Below, piece by piece: positions 1 through 6,560 of a stretch of DNA of 20,971 bases. Position numbers and translations under genes: made by a program. Under the pieces are notes generated by a model. That model was not told the DNA's origin. It saw only the letters and a program-made list of their open reading frames with translations, and searched no databases. The stretch is from positions 1 through 20,971 of IMG/VR virus record IMGVR_UViG_3300025889_001150, one strand, 5' to 3'. The stretch comes from a virus. Numbering within the stretch: the first letter of the stretch is position 1; each line of letters starts with the position of its first letter.

Positions 1-31
1 ATTTTTGCTTTTTAAAAACAGCTTTCGCGCC

Positions 32-60
32 ATTTTAAGTGCAAAAGCGAAATTTGTCAA
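32..60 (-). promoter_or_regulatory. Leftward sigma70 promoter
   Basis: On the minus strand a perfect -35 TTGACA (55-60) is followed after 17 bases by TAAAAT (32-37). The left flank ACTCTTGACA resembles the other promoters of the window. Transcription would leave the window to the left, so its gene is not visible. Confidence 0.6.
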
Positions 61-360
61 GAGTTTTTTGCACTTATCGCGAGATTTTTTGAGATTAGTA
101 GTCTTTTGCGGGGTTGGGGTAAGTTTTTGCAAGTTTTTTGAAGTTTTAAGAGCAAATAAGTCTTGCAATTTTTGGCCTCGCGGGCCCGCCCCCGATAAAA
201 TTTGCGTCTGCTCTCAGAAGCCCCGGAAAGTAAGAAAACCACCTAAATTTTGTGTACATCTACCTAATTTTTAGGTGGTTTTTAGTTTTTGACGTTGTGC
301 CTAAATTAGTTTTTTAGGTAAAATTTACGATTTTTTTCAGTTAATGGAGGTAAAAAGTTC
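61..360. other. Gene-free region between divergent promoters
   Basis: I see no credible gene here; the open frames are low-complexity and lack ribosome binding sites. The stretch is rich in T-runs, with a short GC-rich island around 175-230. An inverted repeat sits at 235-282 and a small hairpin (CCTAAA/TTTAGG) at 300-318. The region separates a leftward promoter from the rightward early-type promoter and may hold regulatory sites; an origin cannot be shown. Confidence 0.5.
235..287. terminator. Probable bidirectional terminator
   Basis: The arms AAAACCACCTAAA (235-247) and TTTAGGTGGTTTT (270-282) are perfect complements. The right arm runs into a T-rich tail and the left arm is preceded by A residues, so it could act in both directions. 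The 22-base loop is long, but a nested ACCTAA/TTAGGT hairpin (262-276) could shorten it. Confidence 0.5.
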
Positions 361-389
361 TTGACTCAATTAACTCTTGCTCGTATAAT
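361..389 (+). promoter_or_regulatory. Rightward sigma70 promoter
   Basis: TTGACT (361-366), 17-base spacer, TATAAT (384-389), preceded by AAAAAGTTC, the same left flank as other promoters here. It lies 24 bases upstream of the gene at 413 and should drive the small-gene block that follows. Confidence 0.85.
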
Positions 390-412
390 ATACGCAAATT
401 GGGAGTGAAATT

Positions 413-823
413 ATGATGTTAAAAAAATTAGACATTGCAAGAATCACGATTGAAATGGTCACAGACTACTTCGGGCTTCATGGCACGAGTGTAAAAGTAG
501 TACCAACACGAGAAGTAGGAGACCAAGAAAACGCATACCTCAAGGTTGTATCAGATTGGGAGTATGAAATCGAAATTCATCCTGACTTCATGAAAAACTG
601 CACTGAGCAAGAGCTTGTACAAGTAATTGCTCACGAAATGACTCATGTAAAGCAGTATGAATACGATGATCTTGAGCTTGGTGTAAAAATGTGTTACTGG
701 AAGGGTGAGCTTTATGACGAAAAAGTAGAAGGTTATTGGTTTCTACCTTGGGAGATCGAAGCTCGTGGCTATGAAATGGCTTTCTGGGCACTTTACTCAG
801 AAAAGTGGGAGAACTATGTCTGA
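413..823 (+). CDS. Zincin-like metallopeptidase family protein
   Basis: The 136-residue protein has the zinc-binding motif HEMTH at residues 74-78 and a downstream WEIEAR segment (113-118) that could supply the third, glutamate ligand, the layout of HExxH zincins. There is no signal peptide, so it would act in the cytoplasm. Small HExxH proteins of unknown substrate occur in many phages; here only the motif is seen, and peptidase activity is inferred. The start is the first ATG of ATGATG after GGGAG, directly downstream of the 361 promoter; the second ATG is equally possible. Its stop overlaps the next start. Confidence 0.75.
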   Translation: MMLKKLDIARITIEMVTDYFGLHGTSVKVVPTREVGDQENAYLKVVSDWEYEIEIHPDFMKNCTEQELVQVIAHEMTHVKQYEYDDLELGVKMCYWKGELYDEKVEGYWFLPWEIEARGYEMAFWALYSEKWENYV

Positions 824-1004
824 TCGAAAGACACTAATGTATAAAATGGATAAATTCGGTGAGCAGTATGGACACAAGTATGTTCTCACCGAGTTTATGC
901 TCTATATGAACGATAATCAACTGGAGGAATTTTATGAAGCGTTCGCAAGGCTTCATCCACAATCTCTCTATGATGAAGAAGGCAAGTTACTCCGAGAGAG
1001 TTGA
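816..1004 (+). CDS. Hypothetical protein, 62 aa
   Basis: I do not recognise this small hydrophilic protein. The ATG at 816 follows GGGAG and overlaps the end of the metallopeptidase-like gene, which favours it over the longer open frame. It has no evident membrane segment; the middle (EFMLYMNDNQLEEFYEAFAR) looks helical. Its 3' end is overlapped by the next small gene. Confidence 0.65.
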   Translation: MSDRKTLMYKMDKFGEQYGHKYVLTEFMLYMNDNQLEEFYEAFARLHPQSLYDEEGKLLRES

Positions 1005-1083
1005 TCTTGCTTATTGGATTGGTTTACTTCACGGAGTAATAGTAGCAAATCTAATATTTTGGGGAATAATATGGTTAATATAA
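934..1083 (+). CDS. Small single-pass membrane protein, 49 aa
   Basis: An ATG preceded by GGAGG opens a 49-codon frame with a basic N-terminal half and a hydrophobic segment at about residues 28-49 (from AYWIGLLHGVIV to the end). It overlaps the preceding gene by 71 bases and the following gene by 13. Function unknown. The strong ribosome binding site is the main reason to accept it. Confidence 0.55.
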   Translation: MKRSQGFIHNLSMMKKASYSERVDLAYWIGLLHGVIVANLIFWGIIWLI

Positions 1084-1370
1084 CAGAACCGCTAGAAAAG
1101 GTAAACGAAGAGTTTCCTAAAACATTGGGAGGCTTAGACGATAGAGAGACTTATTGGAACTATCGAGTAGTAAAACGAGGGCACTACTACGGTATATACG
1201 AAGTATATTACTGCAAGGGTGGAAAGATTCAGTTTATAGGGTCAGAAGCTACTCCTGTAGATGGTGACAGTAAAGATTCTCTAAAATGGATATTAAGAAT
1301 GATGCAGGCAAACTGGGTTTTGCCTACAATCGACTACGAAACTTTGGAGGAAATTGATGACATTGTATGA
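1071..1370 (+). CDS. Hypothetical protein, 99 aa
   Basis: This soluble acidic protein is not recognised. The ATG at 1071 follows GGGGA and fits the overlapping layout better than the upstream in-frame start at 1014. Residues around 25-60 alternate aromatic and polar residues (YRVVKRGHYYGIYEVYY), suggesting a small beta-sheet fold. Confidence 0.65.
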   Translation: MVNITEPLEKVNEEFPKTLGGLDDRETYWNYRVVKRGHYYGIYEVYYCKGGKIQFIGSEATPVDGDSKDSLKWILRMMQANWVLPTIDYETLEEIDDIV

Positions 1371-1518
1371 GCTTTTTATGATGCCTGTAGAGTTATTTAA
1401 AATTGCGTTTGCTCTTGTAATCTGGGGTATCATGGTCATGGGAATCTATGAGTTTATATTCAAATGGCTTGATGCAAATGCACTGATTGAAAAAGTGCGA
1501 AACAAATGGAGACGTTAG
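1357..1518 (+). CDS. Small membrane protein, 53 aa
   Basis: The frame starts at an ATG behind GGAGG, overlaps the previous gene by 14 bases, and encodes one hydrophobic helix at about residues 14-36 (FKIAFALVIWGIMVMGIYEF) with a basic tail ending RNKWRR. Function unknown. Confidence 0.6.
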   Translation: MTLYELFMMPVELFKIAFALVIWGIMVMGIYEFIFKWLDANALIEKVRNKWRR

Positions 1519-1595
1519 AATTATTGGGCGGCCTATGGTTTCTGATAGTAGGAATCTGTGGCTGCCTATATCCATTTCTGGAGGATAAAGAATAA
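1506..1595 (+). CDS. Possible 29-aa membrane peptide
   Basis: A short frame overlapping the previous gene encodes a hydrophobic peptide (LLGGLWFLIVGICGCLY) with an acidic tail. Its ribosome binding site is poor, so this is the least certain of the small membrane genes. Its stop is joined as TAATG to the next start. Confidence 0.35.
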   Translation: METLELLGGLWFLIVGICGCLYPFLEDKE

Positions 1596-1711
1596 TGGAA
1601 TTTATAGTTGGAGGTATTATCTTTCTCAGTTTCTTTTATTTCGCTCTGCTGATATCTTATAAGTTTGGGCGAGATGACGACGAATACTGGAGAAACAAAG
1701 GTGGAAAATAA
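1595..1711 (+). CDS. Small membrane protein, 38 aa
   Basis: The ATG at 1595 follows GGAGG in the preceding frame. One hydrophobic helix at about residues 3-21 is followed by a charged tail (FGRDDDEYWRNKGGK). Translation is likely coupled to the preceding frame. Function unknown. Confidence 0.55.
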   Translation: MEFIVGGIIFLSFFYFALLISYKFGRDDDEYWRNKGGK

Positions 1712-1799
1712 ATTAGATAAGTTTATTAAAGCACTTGATGTGTTTGTAATAGTAATGGCAATAATAATGATGTTTATAATAGTGGAGCACGCATATTGA
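1674..1799 (+). CDS. Possible small membrane protein, 41 aa
   Basis: An ATG at 1674 behind GGGCGAG opens a frame with one hydrophobic segment at about residues 24-37 (FVIVMAIIMMFIIV). A GTG at 1701 is an alternative start. It overlaps both neighbours. Function unknown. Confidence 0.4.
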   Translation: MTTNTGETKVENKLDKFIKALDVFVIVMAIIMMFIIVEHAY

Positions 1800-2014
1800 A
1801 AAATCTGAAAAAAGTGGTTTATATTGGAGTAGAACCGGACGGTCCTTTCTATGGGTTTCCAAAACGTGTACCAGACGAGCTTGTAACTTGGTTCGGTGAC
1901 ACAGACTATGAACTTGCGCCTGGAGTGCGCAAATGGATGTCTACAGAAGGTTATCCTGCCATTAATGGAAAGAATGTGAAAGTATGGCATCAAATGAGGT
2001 TGGTAGATGAATAA
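1796..2014 (+). CDS. Hypothetical protein, 72 aa
   Basis: A soluble protein translated from a TTG start, supported by GGAG eight bases upstream and by a 4-base overlap with the previous stop. The sequence (GVEPDGPFYGFPKRVPDELV) suggests a compact folded domain, but I do not recognise the family. Confidence 0.6.
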   Translation: MKNLKKVVYIGVEPDGPFYGFPKRVPDELVTWFGDTDYELAPGVRKWMSTEGYPAINGKNVKVWHQMRLVDE

Positions 2015-2099
2015 TCTACTGTTTCTTTTAAAAATGATTGCTATATGGTCTTTAATTATTTGGATAGTAGTAGAAATTATAAGAGTTATAATAACATGA
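2007..2099 (+). CDS. Possible 30-aa membrane peptide
   Basis: The ATG overlaps the previous stop and is followed by 30 codons of almost purely hydrophobic sequence (LLFLLKMIAIWSLIIWIVVE). It is accepted because it continues the unbroken chain of overlapping small membrane genes; the ribosome binding site is only moderate. Confidence 0.4.
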   Translation: MNNLLFLLKMIAIWSLIIWIVVEIIRVIIT

Positions 2100-2218
2100 A
2101 TGAAGATGACCAACTACTCGATTCTTTAATACAGAAAAGAATAAGTATCTTTACTATTTCTGATGAAAAGCTCAGAAAATTATTTATAATCTTACTAAGA
2201 AGGATAAGAACTCGATGA
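2096..2218 (+). CDS. Possible 40-aa basic peptide
   Basis: Starts in an ATGA overlap with the previous frame and ends in an ATGA overlap with the next. The N-terminus is acidic, the C-terminus basic (LRRIRTR). The ribosome binding site is weak. Function unknown. Confidence 0.4.
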   Translation: MNEDDQLLDSLIQKRISIFTISDEKLRKLFIILLRRIRTR

Positions 2219-2430
2219 AAACTAAAATCTTTTGTGTAGTGGAAGATAACTCTGCTTGGATTCGTGGAGCTTACACTACGTTTGAAGTGGCTATGAAGAT
2301 GGCAAAAGCCTACAACGGGGTCGATGAGACTAAACACAGCATTCGAACAGTGGACTTTGACTTCATTGATTTTGACATCATCGCACAACACGTCGAGAAA
2401 AAAGTTCTTGACAATCGAAGGTGTTCATAG
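2215..2430 (+). CDS. Hypothetical protein, 71 aa
   Basis: Preceded by AGAAGGA and starting at an ATGA overlap. It is a small soluble protein (KIFCVVEDNSAWIRGAYTTF) of a type seen in phages, possibly a small alpha/beta fold; function unknown. Its last codons contain the -35 box and spacer of the next promoter. Confidence 0.65.
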   Translation: MKTKIFCVVEDNSAWIRGAYTTFEVAMKMAKAYNGVDETKHSIRTVDFDFIDFDIIAQHVEKKVLDNRRCS

Positions 2431-2436
2431 TATAAT
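2408..2436 (+). promoter_or_regulatory. Rightward sigma70 promoter inside a gene end
   Basis: TTGACA (2408-2413), 17 bases, TATAAT (2431-2436), with the shared flank AAAAAAGTTC. It overlaps the 3' end of the 2215 gene. The expected start of transcription, near 2443, almost coincides with the next start codon at 2444. Confidence 0.85.
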
Positions 2437-2443
2437 TGAGCAC

Positions 2444-2659
2444 ATGACTGTTATCGATCTAAAAGAGCACACACGACTCCGCAAAGTGAGAGAGCTGAGT
2501 GAATTCATTGACTCTAAAATTCGGATAAGCCAGGAGTTAGGAGCTGAGATTCAACTTTTGCTGCTTGAATATTATGCGATACAGTTACAGCTAACGCCTT
2601 TTGAAAAGGCTGAACTAAAACCAAAACAAATGGAGTTTGATTTTGTATACAAAAGATGA
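2444..2659 (+). CDS. Hypothetical helical protein, 71 aa
   Basis: The ATG at 2444 is the first start after the promoter and only about 7 bases past the -10 box, so the transcript from that promoter would be leaderless or nearly so. The protein is rich in charged and leucine residues and looks alpha-helical. An extension upstream would run through the promoter and is rejected. No family is recognised. It overlaps the next gene by about 17-23 bases. Confidence 0.55.
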   Translation: MTVIDLKEHTRLRKVRELSEFIDSKIRISQELGAEIQLLLLEYYAIQLQLTPFEKAELKPKQMEFDFVYKR

Positions 2660-2945
2660 AGAAAACTATTTGTTAGAAGCCTACAGCGGGGCAGAGGACA
2701 AGCAACTCGTCATCGACGAATTAGCCAGCCAACTCTCAAAAAGTCGAAGAAGTATTATCGGCAAGTTGTCCCGTCTTGGTGTGTACGAAAAAAAGGTCTA
2801 TCTGACCAAACGAGGGGAAAACCCCGTAACAAAACTAGAACTTGTGGCGGAGATCGCAGCATCTCTCAATATCGAGCTGGCAAAGCTTGAAGGATTGGAA
2901 AAAGCTCCAAAGGAAGTTCTAAAATGCTTGAAATGTAGTGTTTAA
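2637..2945 (+). CDS. Probable phage DNA-binding (HTH-like) protein
   Basis: About 100 residues. The N-terminal half (YTKDEENYLLEAY, then SQLSKSRRSIIGKLSRLGVY) resembles the Myb/SANT-like helix-turn-helix of small marine myophage proteins, from memory of that family. It could regulate transcription, but this is inference. No ATG is available; a TTG at 2637 or at 2643 follows GGAG. The stop is joined to the next start as TAATG. Confidence 0.65.
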   Translation: MILYTKDEENYLLEAYSGAEDKQLVIDELASQLSKSRRSIIGKLSRLGVYEKKVYLTKRGENPVTKLELVAEIAASLNIELAKLEGLEKAPKEVLKCLKCSV

Positions 2946-3289
2946 TGCTTGAAACACTAGAAATTATCTGTGTAGCACTCGCAGTTTATTTCGAATCCCG
3001 AGGGGAAGAGCTACAAGGCCAACGTGCCGTTGCTTCTGTTGTCTGGAACAGAACTGACGATCCACGTTGGCCTTCTTCGTCTTGTGAAGTAGTAAAACAA
3101 CCCAACCAATTTGCCACTCTCTTTGAGCCAACTGATCCAAAAGCTTGGCAGACTGCTGTTTTAGTGGCGGCTGAAACACGCAAGAATCGAACCACTCCCG
3201 CCTTCTTTTTTGCCACTCCGGGGTTACATAACTATAAATACCTAGAGACGATTGGCAACCACGAATTCTTCGGTCTAGAAGAAGACTAA
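2945..3289 (+). CDS. SleB-type cell wall hydrolase
   Basis: The 114-residue protein matches the Hydrolase_2/SleB family (spore cortex-lytic type). The N-terminal signature VALAVYFESRGEELQGQRAV carries the expected catalytic glutamate (E17), followed by VVWNR and later a conserved CEVVKQPNQF segment. The family cleaves peptidoglycan glycan strands. No signal peptide is seen, so export would need a holin. It is a second candidate peptidoglycan hydrolase besides the lysozyme at 18539, at the end of the rightward block. Confidence 0.8.
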   Translation: MLETLEIICVALAVYFESRGEELQGQRAVASVVWNRTDDPRWPSSSCEVVKQPNQFATLFEPTDPKAWQTAVLVAAETRKNRTTPAFFFATPGLHNYKYLETIGNHEFFGLEED

Positions 3290-3709
3290 AGCCTTCGTTC
3301 TACTACGGCGGGGCCGGTCCACCTGTTCGGCTAAGGGGAAACTTCTCCATCACCGTTCATGTTTACACAAAATTTTTATTAAATTTTTGAGCTTTTTTCA
3401 GGCAAAAAGAGAGCAGCCAATTAGAAAGGCCGTTTGACAGAAGGCGGTTGACCCAATCGACCATCCGCCATATCCCGTATCAGAAGCTTTAGTTTCAACT
3501 TCGTATACGTGGGGTATCAGATCCCTCGTACTTTGACTTTAGTGGAGCAACGCACAACATTTACTATCCGCCTCTCCCTTAGTTCCGAGGCGGGATGTAA
3601 GTGTGCGCGAAGCAGCACCCTATTGAATCAAAGCTCGGGATCTGTCTGATTGAAAAGAATTTTGAATCCGCTAATGCGTGGTTGGACTTTGTTGCCAAAA
3701 TCTTTACAT
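3290..3709. other. Structured gene-free region, possible ncRNA
   Basis: No convincing gene is seen on either strand. Several hairpins are present: CCGCCTC/GAGGCGG at about 3569-3593, a GGTTGA/TCGACC hairpin inside the 3444-3470 segment, and a longer imperfect one at about 3474-3514. A strong leftward promoter (3710-3739) fires into the region. A 33-codon minus-strand frame (MVDWVNRLLSNGL...) exists but lacks a good ribosome binding site. A noncoding or antisense RNA is possible but unproven. Confidence 0.4.
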
Positions 3710-3739
3710 ATAATAGCATACTGAGTACCAAAATGTCAA
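3710..3739 (-). promoter_or_regulatory. Leftward promoter with no clear gene
   Basis: Minus strand TTGACA (3734-3739), 18 bases, TATTAT (3710-3715), with flank AAAAAGTTC as in the other promoters of the window. There is no recognisable gene for 400 bases downstream, and further on the transcript would be antisense to the cell wall hydrolase gene. Confidence 0.65.
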
Positions 3740-3790
3740 GAACTTTTTACACTCAGTACTCGGTAGAAAAAGATGCAACACCTAAAAATA

Positions 3791-3812
3791 AAAAGGCCCC
3801 TTAAGCGGGGCC
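3791..3812 (-). terminator. Rho-independent terminator of the nuclease-methylase cassette
   Basis: On the minus strand GGCCCC-GCTTAA-GGGGCC is followed by TTTTTATTTTT. The stop codon of the methylase lies in the hairpin loop (3801-3803). Confidence 0.9.
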
Positions 3813-4364
3813 GTAAAGTTCAGAGGCAAGTTCGTTTGCCAACGCGTTTTGCTCTTTTGAAGGAGGTGGAACGAAGAAAACACCTCGCTTCATTCTCTCA
3901 GTTTTATCCCAAACAAACCAAGCGTAATCCGTTGCATCGGTTCCTTTTCCAGTGAAGCTGGGGCGTTTACTCAAAACGTGTAAAGCTGCAGGAGTATTCT
4001 CTTTCCACCAGTTGTGTCTCGAAATACTTCCAAGATAGTTAATTCTCAACAGCATAATACAGGTGTTCGAAGTTTCAAGTGCGTGTGAAATAAACTCCTG
4101 TGCGATAGAGAAAGGCGGATTACTGAGAATCAGGTCCGTTCCTTCGTCCCAGTCGAAGAAGTCTTTTCCTTCGTTTATCTCGCTGTAAGTGCATGTTAAA
4201 CCACATTCTTCTTCCAGAAAAAACTGAATACGCCCATCGCCTCGACAAGGCTCGTGAGCATTCTCAAACTGTGACCAATCAATTTCTAGGTTTTCGTAAC
4301 ACCAGGGTGGTGTTGCGTAAAAGTCAGTGGCGTTAAGCCGCTGACCTGTCTTCTGTCTCGACAT
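3801..4364 (-). CDS. Phage DNA N6-adenine methyltransferase
   Basis: The 187-residue protein has an AdoMet-binding motif I-like EPCRGDGRI (residues 38-46) and the catalytic NPPF of amino-methyltransferases (82-85), in the order of phage Dam-like adenine methylases. It would methylate adenine in DNA; the target site cannot be read from the sequence. It overlaps the helicase gene by 32 bases, with AGGAAAAGGA upstream of ATG, and ends inside the terminator. As third gene behind nuclease and helicase it may protect phage DNA against the cassette's own cleavage; this is inference. Confidence 0.82.
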   Translation of the reverse strand: MSRQKTGQRLNATDFYATPPWCYENLEIDWSQFENAHEPCRGDGRIQFFLEEECGLTCTYSEINEGKDFFDWDEGTDLILSNPPFSIAQEFISHALETSNTCIMLLRINYLGSISRHNWWKENTPAALHVLSKRPSFTGKGTDATDYAWFVWDKTERMKRGVFFVPPPSKEQNALANELASELYGPA

Positions 4365-5865
4365 AAAATAAATCCTTTTCCTCTTTCTCTTTGTTAATTT
4401 CCCAAAGACCTATCTGTACTTCATAGGTGTATGGGTCAATATAATATGAAGCAAACTTTGTCATACTTTCTTCAAAAAAGAAACCCATTCTTATAGATGT
4501 TGCAACACCTTTTTGAGGTATAATTCCATCTTCGTTTGGTATAACTAACCTTCTGTTTGGCTGTACACGGTCTTTTGAGAAGGTATTTACAAGACTCTCA
4601 ACAATATACCTTTCATCCTTATCACCGTATACCCGAGTACCTTTAGTTTCATTGTAGTTAATGTCATCAATCATTGGATAGAGAATTGTTAAAGCACCCG
4701 TGTATTCTTCCTTAGAAAGTACCATCTTTGGAGTTGCTTTATATTTTTCTCTTTTTTGACCTTTAACTTTATCAGGCAGTGGCTTGCTATGTCGTGAAAT
4801 TAAGACTTTTCTCTCTTTTTCACAAGACCAATCAGCATTTTGAATTTCTAACTCACTTTCAATAGCTGCATCTAACTTTTTACGTCTAGATTCAGAAATA
4901 TAAAGAATAGGAGTGTAGGGTCTCGCCCCACACAATCGAAGAGACTGTATAATCGCTCCGTTCCACAAATCTTCTCCAAAGTCAAGATACTGAGTATAAA
5001 TATCTTTAAACTCTTTGGTACGGTTTGCCATAGCACCTGTAATAATCACTACAGCCGAATCATATTCTTCCTCTGTTGGCTTAGAGTATCCATTCATTAC
5101 TACAGCATTGATACCCGCATCTAGAAATTGGTCTAATAAATTAGCATGTGTTTTGGGGTTGTCTTGGTCCCAATTAACATAATTTGTTACTTTAACGAGA
5201 GCTTTGCGTTTAGTGTTATTTTCTTGTTTAATTCTATTAATTAAAGAAGAACCAACTACTCCTACTGAAAGTTCTTGAGCAGTAAAATCATCTATATTTT
5301 TAATCTGAATATCTGTCATACCTTTGTATGATGGATGCCAAGGACCAACTTTTTTAACTTCAGTCCATTTAACCATAGAGTGAAAACCAACAGCATTTGT
5401 TGCACTTACGCAGGTAAAGACATCTTTCTCACTAAGAGCAGTTACCCATCTTTCTTCAATGCGATGCCTTGTCAGATCCTGCTTCATACAGAGAATCATA
5501 GCATTTACATCATATTCGTCAGAGGTGTAATTAACTAATAGATTTTGACGATGAGCTTCTCCAATAATATCAGAAACTTTTGCATCATAATTTTCATTAA
5601 GATTTACAATAAGTATTTTTCCAGCTAAAGAACCGTACTTATTGTTTTGTTTTCGAAGGTTTTGAGGAAGAATAACATCTTCCTCTTTAAAACCTATTTC
5701 CAATGCTTGCTCTTTTGTTTGGTCTCTTGAAGCCGTTTGATTGATTGTTACAATTATTGAAAAACAATAATCTTTCATTTTAAACATACGAAGAATTTCT
5801 TCATACGTTTTTCCAGCCTTTACCAAACCCATGATAAGTCTTCGCACTTCGCACGCAATTTGCAT
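4333..5865 (-). CDS. SF2-type helicase/ATPase
   Basis: A 510-residue protein with a Walker A motif GLVKAGKT (residues 13-20), DEYD resembling a Walker B/DExD box (116-119), SAT resembling motif III (154-156), and C-terminal segments VIITGAMANRT (274-284) and QSLRLCGA (307-314) placed like motifs V and VI. This is the order of superfamily 2 helicases and restriction translocases. Family assignment is uncertain; it loosely resembles Z1-type ATPases. The ATG overlaps the nuclease stop as TAATG behind GGAGG, so the two are translationally coupled. No nuclease or methylase domain is fused to it. Confidence 0.7.
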   Translation of the reverse strand: MQIACEVRRLIMGLVKAGKTYEEILRMFKMKDYCFSIIVTINQTASRDQTKEQALEIGFKEEDVILPQNLRKQNNKYGSLAGKILIVNLNENYDAKVSDIIGEAHRQNLLVNYTSDEYDVNAMILCMKQDLTRHRIEERWVTALSEKDVFTCVSATNAVGFHSMVKWTEVKKVGPWHPSYKGMTDIQIKNIDDFTAQELSVGVVGSSLINRIKQENNTKRKALVKVTNYVNWDQDNPKTHANLLDQFLDAGINAVVMNGYSKPTEEEYDSAVVIITGAMANRTKEFKDIYTQYLDFGEDLWNGAIIQSLRLCGARPYTPILYISESRRKKLDAAIESELEIQNADWSCEKERKVLISRHSKPLPDKVKGQKREKYKATPKMVLSKEEYTGALTILYPMIDDINYNETKGTRVYGDKDERYIVESLVNTFSKDRVQPNRRLVIPNEDGIIPQKGVATSIRMGFFFEESMTKFASYYIDPYTYEVQIGLWEINKEKEEKDLFYVETEDRSAA

Positions 5866-6248
5866 TAGAGGTTTTCCTCCAACCAATCACCAAGCTCTTC
5901 TATAAAACACCAGTCAAAAGTATCACTTACCTTACTATTGAGATAGTTTAAAATACCTTCTCGTCGTCGATAGTGCTCCCCATCAAGAACAAGAAGTCCA
6001 CGAGGAAAGAATGAAAGATTTTCTAATACGAAAGGCATTTTTTGGTCGGCTGTACCACTGACCTCTTGGCGTTTACATTCTATAGCTAAATCGTCCAGAA
6101 CAAAATCCATCTTAGATCGACTGTTTCCATAACAATCTGTGAATTTGACCTGAGAGCCAAAATCCAGGTTAAAGCTGGAGAGAATATTCGCCACAGCAGA
6201 TTCAAGTTTTTGTCCAGAGTAGTTAGCTTTTGCTCCCTGAGATACCAT
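5865..6248 (-). CDS. PD-(D/E)XK family nuclease
   Basis: The 127-residue protein carries E16 in a first helix, D48 in SKMDFVLDD, then E57-C-K59 with Q61 (ECKRQ), and SGTADQKMPF (64-73): the core layout of PD-(D/E)XK endonucleases, as in many restriction-type enzymes. It would cleave DNA using Mg2+. The start at 6248 follows GGAGG and lies downstream of the promoter; a longer upstream frame crosses that promoter and is rejected. It is the first gene of a three-gene cassette with helicase and methylase. Confidence 0.75.
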   Translation of the reverse strand: MVSQGAKANYSGQKLESAVANILSSFNLDFGSQVKFTDCYGNSRSKMDFVLDDLAIECKRQEVSGTADQKMPFVLENLSFFPRGLLVLDGEHYRRREGILNYLNSKVSDTFDWCFIEELGDWLEENL

Positions 6249-6311
6249 AAGGTTTCCTCCTATTAAGGGTTGTTGATTTTTAAGGTTACATTCCTGTTTC
6301 GGAATACAGAT

Positions 6312-6340
6312 ATTATACACGGATCGAGGATCGATGTCAA
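6312..6340 (-). promoter_or_regulatory. Leftward sigma70 promoter of the nuclease cassette
   Basis: TTGACA (6335-6340), 17 bases, TATAAT (6312-6317) on the minus strand, with the shared flank AAAATAATTC. Located 64 bases upstream of the nuclease start. Confidence 0.9.
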
Positions 6341-6362
6341 GAATTATTTTTAGTTCATGTAC

Positions 6363-6386
6363 AAAAAACCCGTCACTTGGACGGGT
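6363..6386 (-). terminator. Rho-independent terminator
   Basis: Minus strand ACCCGTC-CAAGT-GACGGGT followed by a T-run. The stop codon of the 54-residue gene lies within it (6373-6375). It insulates the nuclease cassette from upstream transcription. Confidence 0.88.
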
Positions 6387-6537
6387 CAATTGTAAGTCCG
6401 ACTTCAATACTCCAAAATAGCCAAGCAAGTGTTAGGCTCTTATCTCTTACAAAACCGGAGTCCTGGTAATAGACAAGTGATGGAAGTATGTAGAAAAGTT
6501 GACTTCGTTTCCAACAGTTTTCGCTTCTACACCACAT
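6373..6537 (-). CDS. Small conserved phage protein, 54 aa
   Basis: This frame has its own promoter, an AAAGGAG ribosome binding site and its own terminator, making it a monocistronic gene. The protein is rich in aromatic residues (MWCRSENCWKR, then YILPSLVYYQD, then LTLAWLFWSIEV). I recall similar tiny tryptophan-rich proteins from other phages but know no function. The C-terminal hydrophobic stretch could be a buried strand or a membrane contact. Confidence 0.7.
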   Translation of the reverse strand: MWCRSENCWKRSQLFYILPSLVYYQDSGFVRDKSLTLAWLFWSIEVGLTIDPSK

Positions 6538-6560
6538 AATATTCTCCTTTAAGTGCGTAT

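Noticed and set aside
5-274. 89-codon + strand frame and a minus-strand frame over the same bases
   Set aside because: Low-complexity translation, no ribosome binding site, and overlap with a promoter and a terminator.
1460-2113. 217-codon open frame on the minus strand
   Set aside because: It is antisense to a chain of overlapping small genes with good ribosome binding sites, lacks its own, and its composition (runs of Ile, His, Ser) looks like a shadow frame.
3601-3804. 67-codon + strand frame starting at GTG
   Set aside because: It runs through the leftward promoter and into the terminator of the methylase gene, and has no ribosome binding site.
6249-6428. 60-codon upstream extension of the nuclease gene
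   Set aside because: It crosses the promoter and the terminator of the neighbouring gene; the start at 6248 has GGAGG.
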